Shown: positions 1 to 9,239 of the stretch, piece by piece | Layout of the letters: each line of letters begins with the position of its first letter | Numbering within the stretch: the first letter of the stretch is position 1 | Source: Phialocephala subalpina | Lineage: Eukaryota; Ascomycota; Leotiomycetes; Helotiales; Mollisiaceae | Length of the DNA: 21,461 nucleotides | Reading direction: 5' to 3' | NCBI GenBank assembly: GCA_900073065.1 | Contig: FJOG01000006.1 | Span: 2,030,490-2,051,950, forward strand | Position numbers and translations under genes: made by a program | The notes under the pieces: model-generated | Database searches by the model: none | Told to the model about the DNA's origin: nothing | Seen by the model: the letters and a program-made list of their open reading frames with translations, nothing else

Positions 1-1039
1 CAAATTAGTATAATAATAATAGTTTTCTATTAAATTAAAGAAATTTAAAGGTTAGAAATTTATTATAATCGAAAATAACTAAATATTTAATATTATTATC
101 TTAGAATAATTATATATTAAGTATTTATTTTTTAGATAATTCCACGTGATTTATTAGAGGCTCGACTTCTTATTTTGGATAACTATAAAAGCTATAAGAT
201 AACGGAGTTTATATAGGAATATTATTCGAATAATATTTACTTTTTATTTCTATTTATATATATTTTATATATATTTTAATTACTCGATTTATTAGTATTT
301 AATTTTTTAAAATAAGTTTACCGAAAATAATTTAATTTCTTATTTTTTTTTTTGACTAATTTTATATTTCTCGAAAAGTGGAATTTCTTAAATTATTATT
401 AGAAAACTTGAAAAAATACTTTAATAATAATTAATATCAAATTAAAATAATAAACTTTAAAATTATAATTGATTTATATAATTAAACTTTTAATAAATCG
501 ATTATTACTTAAAAATAATAATAATCAAATTAAAATAAACTAAATAAACTTTAAGAAAAAAATTTATATTTAATTAAAACTTAAATAAATTATTTATTAC
601 TTAGAAAACTCCTTAAAAAAAATAAAAAATAAAATAAAGAAATAAACTCGTTAAATTACGAGATTTAAAGATATTAATTTTATAATTTGTAAAATACTAT
701 TTAAAAAAGTTATAAAGAATATAAATAAAAAGGATTTTATTATTATTTAATAAGAATTTCAAATTAAATAATTAAAAGCTAAAATAAAATAATTAGTACT
801 TAAAAAACGATATAAAGTAAAAATTAATTTAAATTCCAAGTTTATAAAAATTAGAATTATTAAGAAAATTTAAATTAAAGTTAAAAATCATTAAATTAAA
901 ATAAAAAACTTTGATATATTTATAAATAATAAGTTTATATTATCTTATATAAAAATAAAAAAAATTAAAAAAATTATAATAATTCAAAATAAAATAATAT
1001 AAAATAAACGAAATAATCGATATAAAGAAGTAGCCAATT

Positions 1040-1053
1040 AAAAGGGGGGGGAG
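1040..1053 (+). other. Polypurine tract-like G-run in the AT block
   Basis: An AAAA-G8-AG tract stands out in sequence that is otherwise nearly pure A/T. A G-run contains no CpA or TpG and would therefore survive RIP. LTR retrotransposons carry such a tract immediately upstream of the 3' LTR, so it may mark the end of a degraded element oriented to the right. No LTR start (TG) can be recognised after it, so this is inference. Confidence 0.3.
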
Positions 1054-1284
1054 TTAATTTTAATAATAATTATTTTAAAATTTATTATTAATTTATTATA
1101 AAATCTATTTATAAGTAAATAATAAAACTTAATTTAATAATATTATTATTATAAATATTTATAATATATTTAATTTAATTTTGAAATATTATAAGATATA
1201 AAATAAAAAAAAGTAATAATAAATTAAATTTATATTAGATTAATTTCTACCCTTTTACCAGAAATTCAAAAGGCCTTTATATAT

Positions 1285-1438
1285 TGTAATGTGTGCGCTA
1301 GCACGTGGTTGAGATATCACGTGATGCGGCTCATTAAAGGATGCATAAAGTTGAATAAGCAATATTCCAATTGCTTGGAATATTGAAGTCTTTTGGCTCA
1401 ATTGACTAGTGCGGTCCTTATTCCCCACCCACGTCACA
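1285..1438. mobile_element. Candidate solo LTR with 5-bp target duplication
   Basis: A 154-bp segment of mixed composition begins TGTAATG and ends CGTCACA, giving the TGT..ACA ends usual for LTRs. It is flanked on both sides by TATAT (1280-1284 and 1439-1443), matching a 5-bp integrase duplication. It carries CACGTG at 1302 and TCACGTGA at 1317, a TATA-like GCATAAAG near 1343, and a perfect 10-bp-stem hairpin at 1361-1384. It lacks the TA saturation around it, as expected for an insertion too short or too recent to be RIP-mutated. In such AT-rich flanks TATAT on both sides could be chance. Confidence 0.45.
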
Positions 1439-1949
1439 TATATAGAATAATAACCTAAGAATAATAATTATATAATTCTTATAAAACTTCTTACGTTACG
1501 CGTAAACTTACGCGAGTCTTACGTAAATTATAAAAGTTATATAACTTTAAATGGTAACTATAAATCAGCTAAAAACTGCGATAATAAGATACCCAATCTA
1601 ATACGTAACAAATATTTAAATTTAAATTCATTTAATAAATAAAAAAATATTAAAATTTTTTTATTAAAGATTAAGAAGTAGCTTTTATTAATTTTATTAT
1701 ATTAAAATATAAATATAAAGTAAAAAAGAATTTATAAAAAGAAAAATAATACTTCTTTTTAAGGATATTTATATTAATTTAATTTATATTATAAGTAAAA
1801 TATTTATTTTAAATTCTTTAGAAATTTGTTTAAGCTTTTTGAGCATTATTATTAAAACTTAATAAAAATGATATAAAAGAATAGAGGTCAAATTAAGTAC
1901 GATTAATTAAAAAGCAAAAAGTCAAAATATATAACGATATGGTAAATCT

Positions 1950-2014
1950 TGCTCAAGATGCTCAAGCCTGCTCAGGTGAGTTGCTCAGGGTGCTCAGGTT
2001 GCTCATACAGCTCA
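1950..2014. repeat. TGCTCA array, about 9-bp period
   Basis: TGCTCA recurs at 1950, 1959, 1969, 1982, 1991 and 2000, followed by AGCTCA at 2009, at spacings of mostly 9 and once 10 and 13. A longer unit (GCTCAGGTGAGTTG) occurs at 1970 and 2010, 40 bp apart. On the other strand it reads as repeated TGAGCA. The array lies exactly between the AT block and the truncated transporter gene, so it may be a terminal or subterminal repeat of the element to the left. No known family was recognised. Confidence 0.6.
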
Positions 2015-2074
2015 GGTGAGTTGACTGAGCCGAGGGTGATTCGCGCCTAAGCAAGAGCGGCAAGCTTACTAACC

Positions 2075-3793
2075 TCATGGGAAGCAGAGGAGAGAGAAAA
2101 TTGATCGACAATACCCAGTCATCGCGTACTGAGCTCCGAAGAACAAGATGCAGACACAAGAGAGGCCACAAGCAATGAAGAAAGCCCACCATGGCAATGT
2201 TGACTTGGTCAAATACATCATCGTGGAACCGATGGCAACACAGACGACGAAGACTATGCCATACCACCAATCTGGCGTATCTTTGTATTGTAGCATGAGA
2301 CGAAAGTGGGGATCGTACTCTGTGTCGGCGATGCAACTTCTCGAGTCCTTGGCGGTCCAGAACTTCCAGTTCTATTTCCATGGGCTGAGCAAATGGATCA
2401 GGTTTGCCAAAGAAATGAAGTCTAGAGCGGATTTGATGTCATTCCAGTTCCACAGGCAGATGTGTGTAAAAGTCGCCGTGATTGAGAGATTGGTCGCCAG
2501 AATGTAGAGTGCGAACGTGACAGCGAAGTACGGAAGACCTTGCTGAGCAAGAAGAACAGGATCGACTTCTCCATATTGATTGAGAATGGCAGTCTGATTG
2601 TACTGAACGAAAGTCGTGTCTTTTGATTCGCCTGTGAAGAGCAGCTGGGAGAGAAACGGGAAGTCTTGTGCGCGCCAGATGTTGCCGTAGTAAACACCTG
2701 TAAATACTCCAACGCAGAGGACGTACCCCACAAAACTGTTGAAGAGTGTCTGAAGCGGGTACCAAAGGGGACTGGGATTCGAGATATACTGCCAATCGAA
2801 GGAGAGACCCATGATATCTAGACCCTCATTGCCATTGGAACCTCCGAAAAGGTTTGTGAATAAGATACTATCTCTCTTTGCAAGGCAGAAAAATGATATT
2901 CCGACAAGAACGGGCATGATGAATTCCGGAATGATCTCGTAGAAGAACAGGACCAGAAAGCCGATGTAGAAGACGCGAAGCTTATTCTTGACCTGGCTCT
3001 TCTCGCCGTGCAGTGCTTCGACGAGTGATACCATCGGGAGATTGTTGGGAAACGGCATTTTCGTTGGGTAGACGAGGGTGCGGCGGAGGAGGCCAGCAAT
3101 TCCGTATCCTAAACATTGGGAAGCAAAGACCAGGAAAATTCCAACAGCAGGACTTGGCTCCTCGTTGTAGAACAGTTTTTGAACAGCCAGAAGTTCGATG
3201 GCTGCAGGCGCATTGCAGGCAGCCGATCCCATGATGATAATCATGGCATGCTCTTTACTGTTGAACTGAAGAAGGTCTCAGTCAATGTACTCATGAAAAG
3301 GAGCACATCAGACACTTACTGGATGGGGATTGAGAAAGCGTCCGAGCCACGTCTTTCGAGGTATGAAGGTGGACATTGCTTCGCCGAGAACATAGCTGAT
3401 GACAGCCAGGAAGACAGTTGAAACTACTACGGTCTGAGGCTTGAAGTAATATATGGTTGCAAGAACGGCGCCGAGAGTAGCCAGACCGGTTCCTTGAACT
3501 CGTCAATGTCTGCTTGAACAAGGCTCAGTACTTCACTCACCGAGGAACAAAGTTCTGAAAGTCCATGGATTGAGGGTTGGATTATCGCGGGCGTGAATGA
3601 CCTCGGTAATAAAGTCTTCGGCCGTCTCTGGTGGAAGTTTGTAGTGTTCTTCTTCATAATCGTCGACGTAGGCTGGTGCGATGTCCTCAAGGACGATTGA
3701 CTTTTCATCCAGCACATCGTTTGACGTTGCCGAAACAACTATCTCTTCTTCACCCTTCCCAAACGCACCTCTGAGACGTCGTAAATTAGCCAT
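2075..3793 (-). pseudogene. OPT-family oligopeptide transporter, nonsense-mutated and C-terminally truncated
   Basis: This is a fungal OPT-type proton-coupled peptide transporter of the plasma membrane. Exons read 3793-3541, 3492-3320 and from 3265, with introns of 48 bp (3493-3540) and 54 bp (3266-3319). The first exon ends in the family pattern NPWTFRTLFLG, exon 2 ends FLNPHP, and exon 3 opens FNSKEH, recreating the NPxPFNxKEH signature; NNLPMVSLVEALH and DPHFRLMLQYKD follow. The frame is broken by TAG at 2372-2374 between SPWK and NWKFW; both sides stay in the same frame, so CAG-to-TAG is the simplest cause. Similarity ends after FFGAQYAMTGY near 2110, and the frame closes at 2075. The remaining C-terminal helices (such proteins usually exceed 700 residues) are missing, replaced by the repeat array and AT block. 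Function is almost certainly lost. Confidence 0.85.
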
Positions 3794-4443
3794 TTGAAGT
3801 CGAATGAGTTCTTTGCTGGCATCGTACTCCGAATTCGAACGGGCGAGAGATTGAACTTATCGCAAAACAACGGGGAGGAACATGATCGTAACGTCCCCAT
3901 GACCATACCATGTAATTAATTGTATGCATACGGAATAACTTTGGGTATTAGCCGGTATTTGTACTACATACCGTTTTCATTCGTGGAGGTTTTGACGCTC
4001 GACTGGGGGGAATGTGTTGGTATGGCACAGGGACTTTGCCCGAAAGCCACAATCTAGGGTGTTGCCCATTTTGCCTGAAAGGCTTATCGCGAGCTACCTA
4101 TTGGGATAGATAGAGTATTAAGAGGCGTGCATGTGCTATAGGAGCGTTGAAGAGGACGTTGGAGATAGAAGACGAAGGGAAAGAGAAGGTTGTGGTCGAC
4201 GAAAATCTCCGTGAGCAGTTTAAGTGTCTAGTGAAAATGGTTGCCTGAGGGCTCCAAATTTCCCACTGCACGTGACTGAGAGAATTTAGAAACAGTCAAA
4301 ACACGTTGTATTTCAGGCTCATTGCACTAAATTTTTGGGGACATTCCAGCGAGCGCACCCCTAACACTGCTTGGTCAAATTCCTGCATCCTGAACTGTTC
4401 CCCCACCTGATTTCATTATATATCCCACACTCCTCTCGGAAAA
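3794..4443. other. Intergenic, no gene seen
   Basis: This is the upstream region of the broken OPT transporter and the 3' flank of the minus-strand coiled-coil gene. The only readable sites are a CACGTG at 4269 and some TATA-like stretches. The open frames over 4371-4880 on the plus strand are the antisense of the coiled-coil gene and are not counted. Confidence 0.5.
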
Positions 4444-4878
4444 TCATATACGCCGCCTCACCTCACCAAGCCCCTCGACCGCAACACGATCGTGTCGAGA
4501 AACCCGACCTTTCAAAGGTATTTGGTCCTCAGGACCCCTATCTGGATGCCCCGCTCGCGCTTTCCTCCTCCTCAGCTCCTTCCTCCAAGCCGCTCGATCC
4601 CTCAGCAACACATAAAGAGGCCACCAAGCAATATTCCACCATTTCCGTTCTTCATACGCAATCGGATGCGTTCGAAGCCACTCCTCTCTTTCCTCTAGTT
4701 CTTGCTGTTTCTCTCGCCGTTGTTGCTCTCGTTCTCGCTCGAGTTGTTGTCTTGCAAGTCTTTCTCGTTGAAGTCTTTCTTGTCGTTTCTTTTCCTTCTG
4801 CTGTCGGAGATATCTTTCTCGCTCGAGTTCTGCGTGTGTCTTTGGACGACTGGCGACGTGGCTCGCTCCTCCTCCCAT
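4444..4878 (-). CDS. Small basic coiled-coil protein with N-myristoylation-type start
   Basis: This is a 144-residue intronless reading with no family recognised. It begins MGGGAS, which fits the N-myristoyltransferase rule (Gly2, small residue or Ser at 6). Residues about 15-70 are a highly charged E/R/K/Q heptad-like segment typical of a single long coiled coil. Then comes an aromatic patch (RKWWNIAWWPLYVLL, about 79-93) that could touch a membrane or a partner, followed by a basic Arg-rich tail. Together these suggest a membrane-tethered cytosolic scaffold, which is inference only. The ATG at 4878 follows an A/T-rich leader and is the first in frame. The last ~35 residues are low-complexity, and a GTGAGG near the end could be a splice donor, so the C-terminus is uncertain. 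Confidence 0.6.
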   Translation of the reverse strand: MGGGASHVASRPKTHAELERERYLRQQKEKKRQERLQRERLARQQLEREREQQRREKQQELEEREEWLRTHPIAYEERKWWNIAWWPLYVLLRDRAAWRKELRRRKARAGHPDRGPEDQIPLKGRVSRHDRVAVEGLGEVRRRI

Positions 4879-5615
4879 GATGAATATATAGTGTTTGATT
4901 TATGCGTGGAAGTTTAAATGGCAGGGGGTTTGGTGAGAGGAAAGTTACGATGTCCACTCGAATATGTATGAAGTGATGTCGCGTTTGGACGTGGGTGAGA
5001 ATTCGCCAGCAAAACTTTGGGCAGTGAATGCTGTGAAACCAAGGATGAAAAGGGCATTATATCATTTCCCTATAATCTTATGGTCGAGTGTCGTTGACAG
5101 CCTTGGCATCATTCTGCGAACAGATGTAAGCGGTCCGCCCCGTTCGCCCTGCTGTGGTGAGGGATCGGCTAGGCTACTCAAGACGCATTTTCAGGCATCG
5201 AAGTTATCTTTCAGTTCATTGGGAGTGATTCTGTACACCTGCATCTAGTGGCATCCGTTGACCAATGGCTGACAGACAGCCAAGCGGAGGATTTGCTCAG
5301 GCGGTGGCTGTGCACATCATGCTGCAAGCCTGCAACACCTCCAATGGAAAGCAGGTATCTATCGCAAGGCGCAATCACTTTCGACTATCATACGATAGCT
5401 TTGAATTAATTTCAATGGTTTAGATCAGGCTCTGAGGCATACATGCCAAATAGGTTAGACAAAAGCGCCGACTGTGTTGTCCGCCGTCTGTCTCGCTTCC
5501 ATCAGGCTATGACTTCAATACTTACCAAGAATTGGGAGAGTTCAGAAGTTGTACCGAATCTAGAGACAGTAGCCCATCATTTTTCAATGAAAGATTGAAT
5601 TCTACGTACCAGATT
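4879..5615. other. Intergenic, only unconvincing short ORFs
   Basis: There is no gene I can support. A 50-odd codon ORF starts at 5265 (MADRQPSGGF...), with a possible intron from CAG|GTATCT near 5355 to a TTTAG near 5423, after which it closes quickly; it resembles nothing known. The stretch just before 5616 is the leader of the sulfotransferase gene. Confidence 0.4.
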
Positions 5616-6494
5616 ATGGCAGAAATGGAGATTCTAGTATTGGGACTGTGTCGCACAGGCACAATGTGTAGGTGCCCCGCGCTGCCCCGCACTTGACTTC
5701 AAAGTCCGTCTCTAACAACTCTCAGCGATGAAACTTGCTCTCGAAGAACTCGGCTACAAGAAAGTCTACCACTTCTTCGAGGTATCTGAAAATGTTGGGC
5801 ATACACAGCGTTGGATCGAAGCCCTAGAGGTAAAATACGGCCAAAACCGGATCGAGCCCAAAACCTTAACGAAAACGGAATGGCACGAGTTATTCAAAAA
5901 TTACAATGTACGTCCCAAACACCAAATGCTTCATAAAACGAAAGCTGATTTGAACTTTAGGCAATAACAGACATCCCAGCAGCCTGTTTTGTTCCCGAAC
6001 TAATAACCGCCTTCCCCCACGCAAAAATAATCCTCACAACACGCTCCCCCTCAAGCTGGCAAACCTCCATGCTCCGCACCATCTCCGCTCTCCACTCATC
6101 GCGTCTCTCTCGACTTGAGCTTAAGTTCTCCGATGAAGAAGGGAAATCGCTCTTCCATCTACTAGATCTAATTATCAAATACTATTTTCGTGGAAGTGTT
6201 TCTCGTCATGGGATCAGGGTATATGAAAAGCACAATGAGCTAGTCCGAAAGCTTGCGGTTGATGGGAAGAGAGAGTTCCTCGAGTTTCGGTTAGGAGATG
6301 ATTGGGAACCGCTGTGCAACTTCTTGGGGAAAGATGTGCCGGAGGTGGATTTTCCGCACGTGAATGATAGTGATTCGTTTAGGAAGTCTTTTGGGTTGGG
6401 ATGGTATCGCTTTCCTGTAAAATTCGTGTTTTTTGTGGCTCTTTGGATTTTGGGGTGCGGTATTGGATACTGGTTCGTGAATAAAAGTGCATGA
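5616..6494 (+). CDS. P-loop sulfotransferase-fold protein (Sulfotransfer_4 type) with C-terminal anchor
   Basis: Three exons, 5616-5667, 5726-5907 and 5961-6494, encode 255 residues. Both introns are canonical: 5668-5725 (GTAGGT, branch CTAAC at 5713, CAG) and 5908-5960 (GTACGT, branch CTGAT, TTTAG). Exon 1 supplies the nucleotide (PAPS) binding loop GLCRTGT at residues 10-16, and the splice restores GTMSMKLALEELGY. Exon 3 begins AITDIPAACFVPELITAFP followed by KIILTTRSPSSW, both hallmarks of the fungal family often annotated as NAD-dependent epimerase-like or sulfotransferase. A hydrophobic C-terminal helix (about residues 228-251) predicts a tail anchor. The usual Gly or Ser in the P-loop is Cys (GLC), a mild oddity. 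The substrate is unknown; catalysis is inferred from family only. Confidence 0.85.
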
Positions 6495-6920
6495 GATTCA
6501 TGAGGATATGTAAACAAAGTCAGCTTCAAACGATCCCCTCCATCCTTCGAACCTTAGTGCCCAGAATTGTGCAAACCAGAATCTGATAATATCCCAGTCC
6601 AACACCTAGTATCCATTCTCATTCCATCCAACATTTCAACTCCACAAACTTGATACTCAAGAAGTAACTGTCACCCACCGGCATGGAAGGCGTCCACCCT
6701 CCAACTGCTCCTTCATCTGCACCGCCTCATTACAAGTGTTAGCTGACGCCAAACTCTGCGTCTTCAACGTCGGACAATTAATCGAATTCCCAAGTAAATC
6801 ACTACTACACCCCGCATCCATCGCTCTCCGCAACGCATCCCCTTTCCACCCAAAAAAATCACTGACTAGTATATCCAGTATTATCTCCTATCGACCAAGA
6901 AAACGGTGGGTAAGATTTTC
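6495..6920. other. Convergent intergenic region
   Basis: This is the 3' flank of both the sulfotransferase gene (plus) and the zinc-finger gene (minus). A splice-donor-like GTGAGA overlaps the stop of the zinc-finger frame, so a short extra 3' exon of that gene could lie here. No independent gene is seen; long frames on the plus strand from 6736 are antisense noise. Confidence 0.45.
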
Positions 6921-8121
6921 TCACCTGCTCCATGACTCTCTTCTTTTATTAGAACTAAAATCTTTTCTTTTCTTGACTTTGTTTGCCTTATTCCTGCCAC
7001 GTTCTTCTTCATCTGCTGCGTCTCTTTTCAATCTCTCCTTCCGTTCTTCATCTCTTCCCTCAGTCTCGATTTCCTCAAGTCTATCTTTTCTGGCCTGCGA
7101 AAGCATCCGCATGGCCCTGTCGCATACCGAATTACGGATTTTAACCACGTCAACTGCTAGCTCCAGTGGCTCTAAAAGAACCTCTAAGTCCTTGCAACTG
7201 GGGATTGCGCTCCCATTTTTCTCGGTAATGTCATCGGCTGTTCGGAATTGCCCTACCGGGAGCTCGAGGTACGCAGTATAGCCAAGCACCTCTGGGTCTG
7301 CCGAAGCATGATTTAGAAAGGAGAGTCGTCTCCTCTTGAAAGCTCTAACAGCTTCAGCGAGCCTTGTCTCGTCAGCGATCTCAGAGTCATGTTTCCGGGT
7401 ATGCCGATTCAGTTGAGCTCGAGTTGCAAAGCCCATCTCAGAATAGGCACACGTCGGTGCATCACAGCGATATTCCCGCCTATGCTTGGCTTCGTGCTTC
7501 TCACGTTCTTGCGAAGAATCAAATCCTTCGGCGGCTCGATCGCAATGTGGATATCTGCAGGTGAAAGCCGAGTCTCTGTATGTATCTCGGAACTTTCGTA
7601 ATTCCTCTTCGCTGACAGAGGCTGGGCGTTGCGAAAATGTGGGGTTCAATAGGTCCTTCAAAACAGATTGGTAACAGTGCCGGATAGAGCTCAGCCACGA
7701 TGGATCCGAGCTACGAACTTCTAGCGACACAGCTGTGAGAAGTCAGAACCGGTTTAATCTTTTAGTTAGGGAACATAAGTTTACTTTCGATAGACTTTTG
7801 TGTCCAGTCTTGCTTCTTCAAGCCATTTCGAAATCCTTCCAGATTAGATACTAGCGAGCTCAATCCGGGGAATCTCTCTAGTGAAGAATGTCGCTCGGCT
7901 GCATTTTCGTCCTTGGAGGTTCCAACTGCAGCCGATCCTATCAAGCCTTCAGTCGCCTTGACTTTGCTATACTTGAGGATCCCCTCCAGCTGTAAAACAA
8001 AATGTGGAGGCACTTCAAGCTTTTGGGTGACCACCAGATCCATGTAAGCCACGATATGCTTGTACCGATATTGATTTGCATATACCTGCAACCCGTGAAG
8101 CCCTTGGAGAATACATAGCAT
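6921..8121 (-). CDS. Two-finger C2H2 protein, probably 5'-truncated
   Basis: Two exons, 8121-7785 and 7732-6921, give 382 residues. The 52-bp intron (7733-7784) has GTAAAC, CTAAC and CACAG, and its removal joins ...QKSIE to TVSLEVRSSDPSW. The N-terminal segment (ILQGLHGLQVYANQYRY...) resembles the helical linker found after NACHT-type modules in fungal STAND-like proteins. Then two C2H2 fingers follow: C171, C176, H192, H196 and C202, C207, H223, H227. A long charged, Lys/Arg-rich nuclear-type C-terminus ends the protein. Comparable fungal proteins are much longer upstream, but here the SNF2-type gene begins on the opposite strand at about 8147, so the N-terminal domains appear lost. ATG 8121 is only the first available Met. 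The stop overlaps a GTGAGA donor-like site, so the 3' end may be spliced. Confidence 0.6.
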
Positions 8122-8146
8122 TCTGTCTTCGTCGTTGCCATTCTGC

Positions 8147-8735
8147 GGAGTTATCCAACAAATCCTGGATGAGAATAAGACGATTTACATGAGAATTGAC
8201 GGCAAAACATCTCTGGCGAAGGGATTTGAAGCCCTGCGCTCATTTCAGACGAACGCTGTCCGCGTTATTCTCGTGTCAATTAGCTGCGGCGGCGCAGGGT
8301 GAGTACAAATATGCCCCTATCATTTTACGATTTGCTGAGTTATGATAGGCTTGACCTAACAGCCGCATCTCGAGCCTATCTTCTAGAGCCTCACTGGAAT
8401 CCTATGATTGAGGAGCAGGCTCTCTGTCGTGTCCATCGAATGGGACAACGGCGGAATGTTACCACAATTCGATATCTCACGCGGAATTCGATTGAAGAGG
8501 TAGTTTCGCATGTTATATGGTGGTGCACGTCAAAAAAAGCAAACAGAAGACTAATCCTCCGCAGCAAGTTGTGGAAATCCAGAAGCGGAAGAAGAGGTTA
8601 GCTGAAGTCACATTTGGATCAGGACAATTGTCCGAGGATGGCATTGGCATAGGAACTCTACTGGCAAGTCGGAGTTTATACGTCTTAATAACGTGACTAA
8701 TACTTATCTAGTACCTCAAATATGTTCTCGAATGA
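8147..8735 (+). pseudogene. C-terminal helicase fragment of an SNF2/Rad5-like ATPase, 5'-truncated
   Basis: Exons run from about 8147 to 8298, then 8349-8499, 8565-8663 and 8712-8735. They encode the tail of helicase domain 2: YMRIDGKTSL (motif IV area), LVSISCGGAGLDLTAASRAY (motif V), then PHWNPMIEEQALCRVHRMGQ (motif VI) and the closing VVEIQKRKKRLAEVTFG...YLKYVLE-stop. All splices are in frame. Introns are 50 bp (8299-8348), 65 bp (8500-8564) and 48 bp (8664-8711); the last uses GCAAGT, a GC-AG intron. The ATPase half (motifs I-III) that should precede is absent, because the DNA upstream belongs to the minus-strand zinc-finger gene. The frame is open from 8099 but similarity starts only around 8150. 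No start codon or promoter is evident, so I call it a non-functional remnant although no stop interrupts it. Confidence 0.8.
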
Positions 8736-9239
8736 ATTCGAGGATATGGTTCAATAGTAAATGGTCACGTACTAGTATCCATATATTTCTTGCTATTACG
8801 TATACATTTTCTAAGGTAAAGATAAAAGATAGAGAGAAAAAGAATAGAAAATGCTCTCTTCTTCAGTATCAAGGTCTGTTCAATCGTGCGAAAGTCACAT
8901 TCTGCTCCAGGCTTCCAAAGCCCTGTAAATTTAGCGAGCTGTTGCAAGAAGTTGTGGGAAAACTTCACTTGATGACGCAGCATTCACTGAGCCAGAATTC
9001 GTGTTTGAAAAGCATCATTCATATCCATACATGCAGTACATGATACTGTAAAGTATCGAAATCCAACGAAAGCAAAACCTTTATCGCCAAGGGTGTGTAC
9101 CGAAGCTCTTCCTCCACCAAGTCTCTCCCAACTTTGAAAAGAAATACTCCAACACAAAAAGTCTTTCCCTTGCTTTCTCACCACGATATTTGACCAGACT
9201 TCAATACTTCACGATCTCCGTTATACGTGGTTGTTATCC
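8736..9239. other. Intergenic, nothing recognised
   Basis: This is moderately AT-rich sequence between the SNF2 remnant and the cysteine-rich pseudogene. Short frames on the minus strand (8765-8983 and 8984-9184) have some coding look but no family, start context or splice logic that would support a gene. Confidence 0.4.

Larger units (their letters stand above)
1..1948. other. AT-saturated block, probable RIP-degraded transposon remnant
   Basis: The block consists almost wholly of A/T runs rich in TA steps, with scattered TCGA/ACGA remnants and stops in every frame, so no gene is supported. Composition changes abruptly to ordinary gene-like sequence near 1950. This is the usual look of repeats hit by repeat-induced point mutation (CpA to TpA on both strands) in Pezizomycotina. 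A loosely recurring segment ending in TTACTTAAAAA-like sequence is seen near 500, 590 and 790. Two anomalies stand out inside it: the G-run near 1044 and the higher-GC island at 1285-1438. The original element cannot be identified by eye. Confidence 0.75.

Noticed and set aside
1255..1437. 60-codon minus-strand frame in the AT block
   Set aside because: It coincides with the candidate solo LTR and has no coding character; the island is better explained as an LTR.
1455..1560. Foldback around TTACGCGTAA (1496-1505) as a small transposon
   Set aside because: The core palindrome is perfect but the arms are AT-rich and align only with gaps, so chance pairing is likely.
4371..4880. 169-codon plus-strand frame with Leu/Val/Ser-rich hydrophobic segment
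   Set aside because: It is the antisense of the coiled-coil gene; its hydrophobic residues are the mirror of Glu/Arg codons there.
5265..5425. Short ORF MADRQPSGGF... with a possible intron
   Set aside because: It closes quickly after either reading, has no recognised family and no supporting context.
8140..8190. Minus-strand frame DLLDNSAEWQRRRQ as an N-terminus of the zinc-finger gene
   Set aside because: It is out of frame with the conserved ILQGLHGLQVYA segment and is antisense to the SNF2 coding sequence, so the likeness is probably chance.
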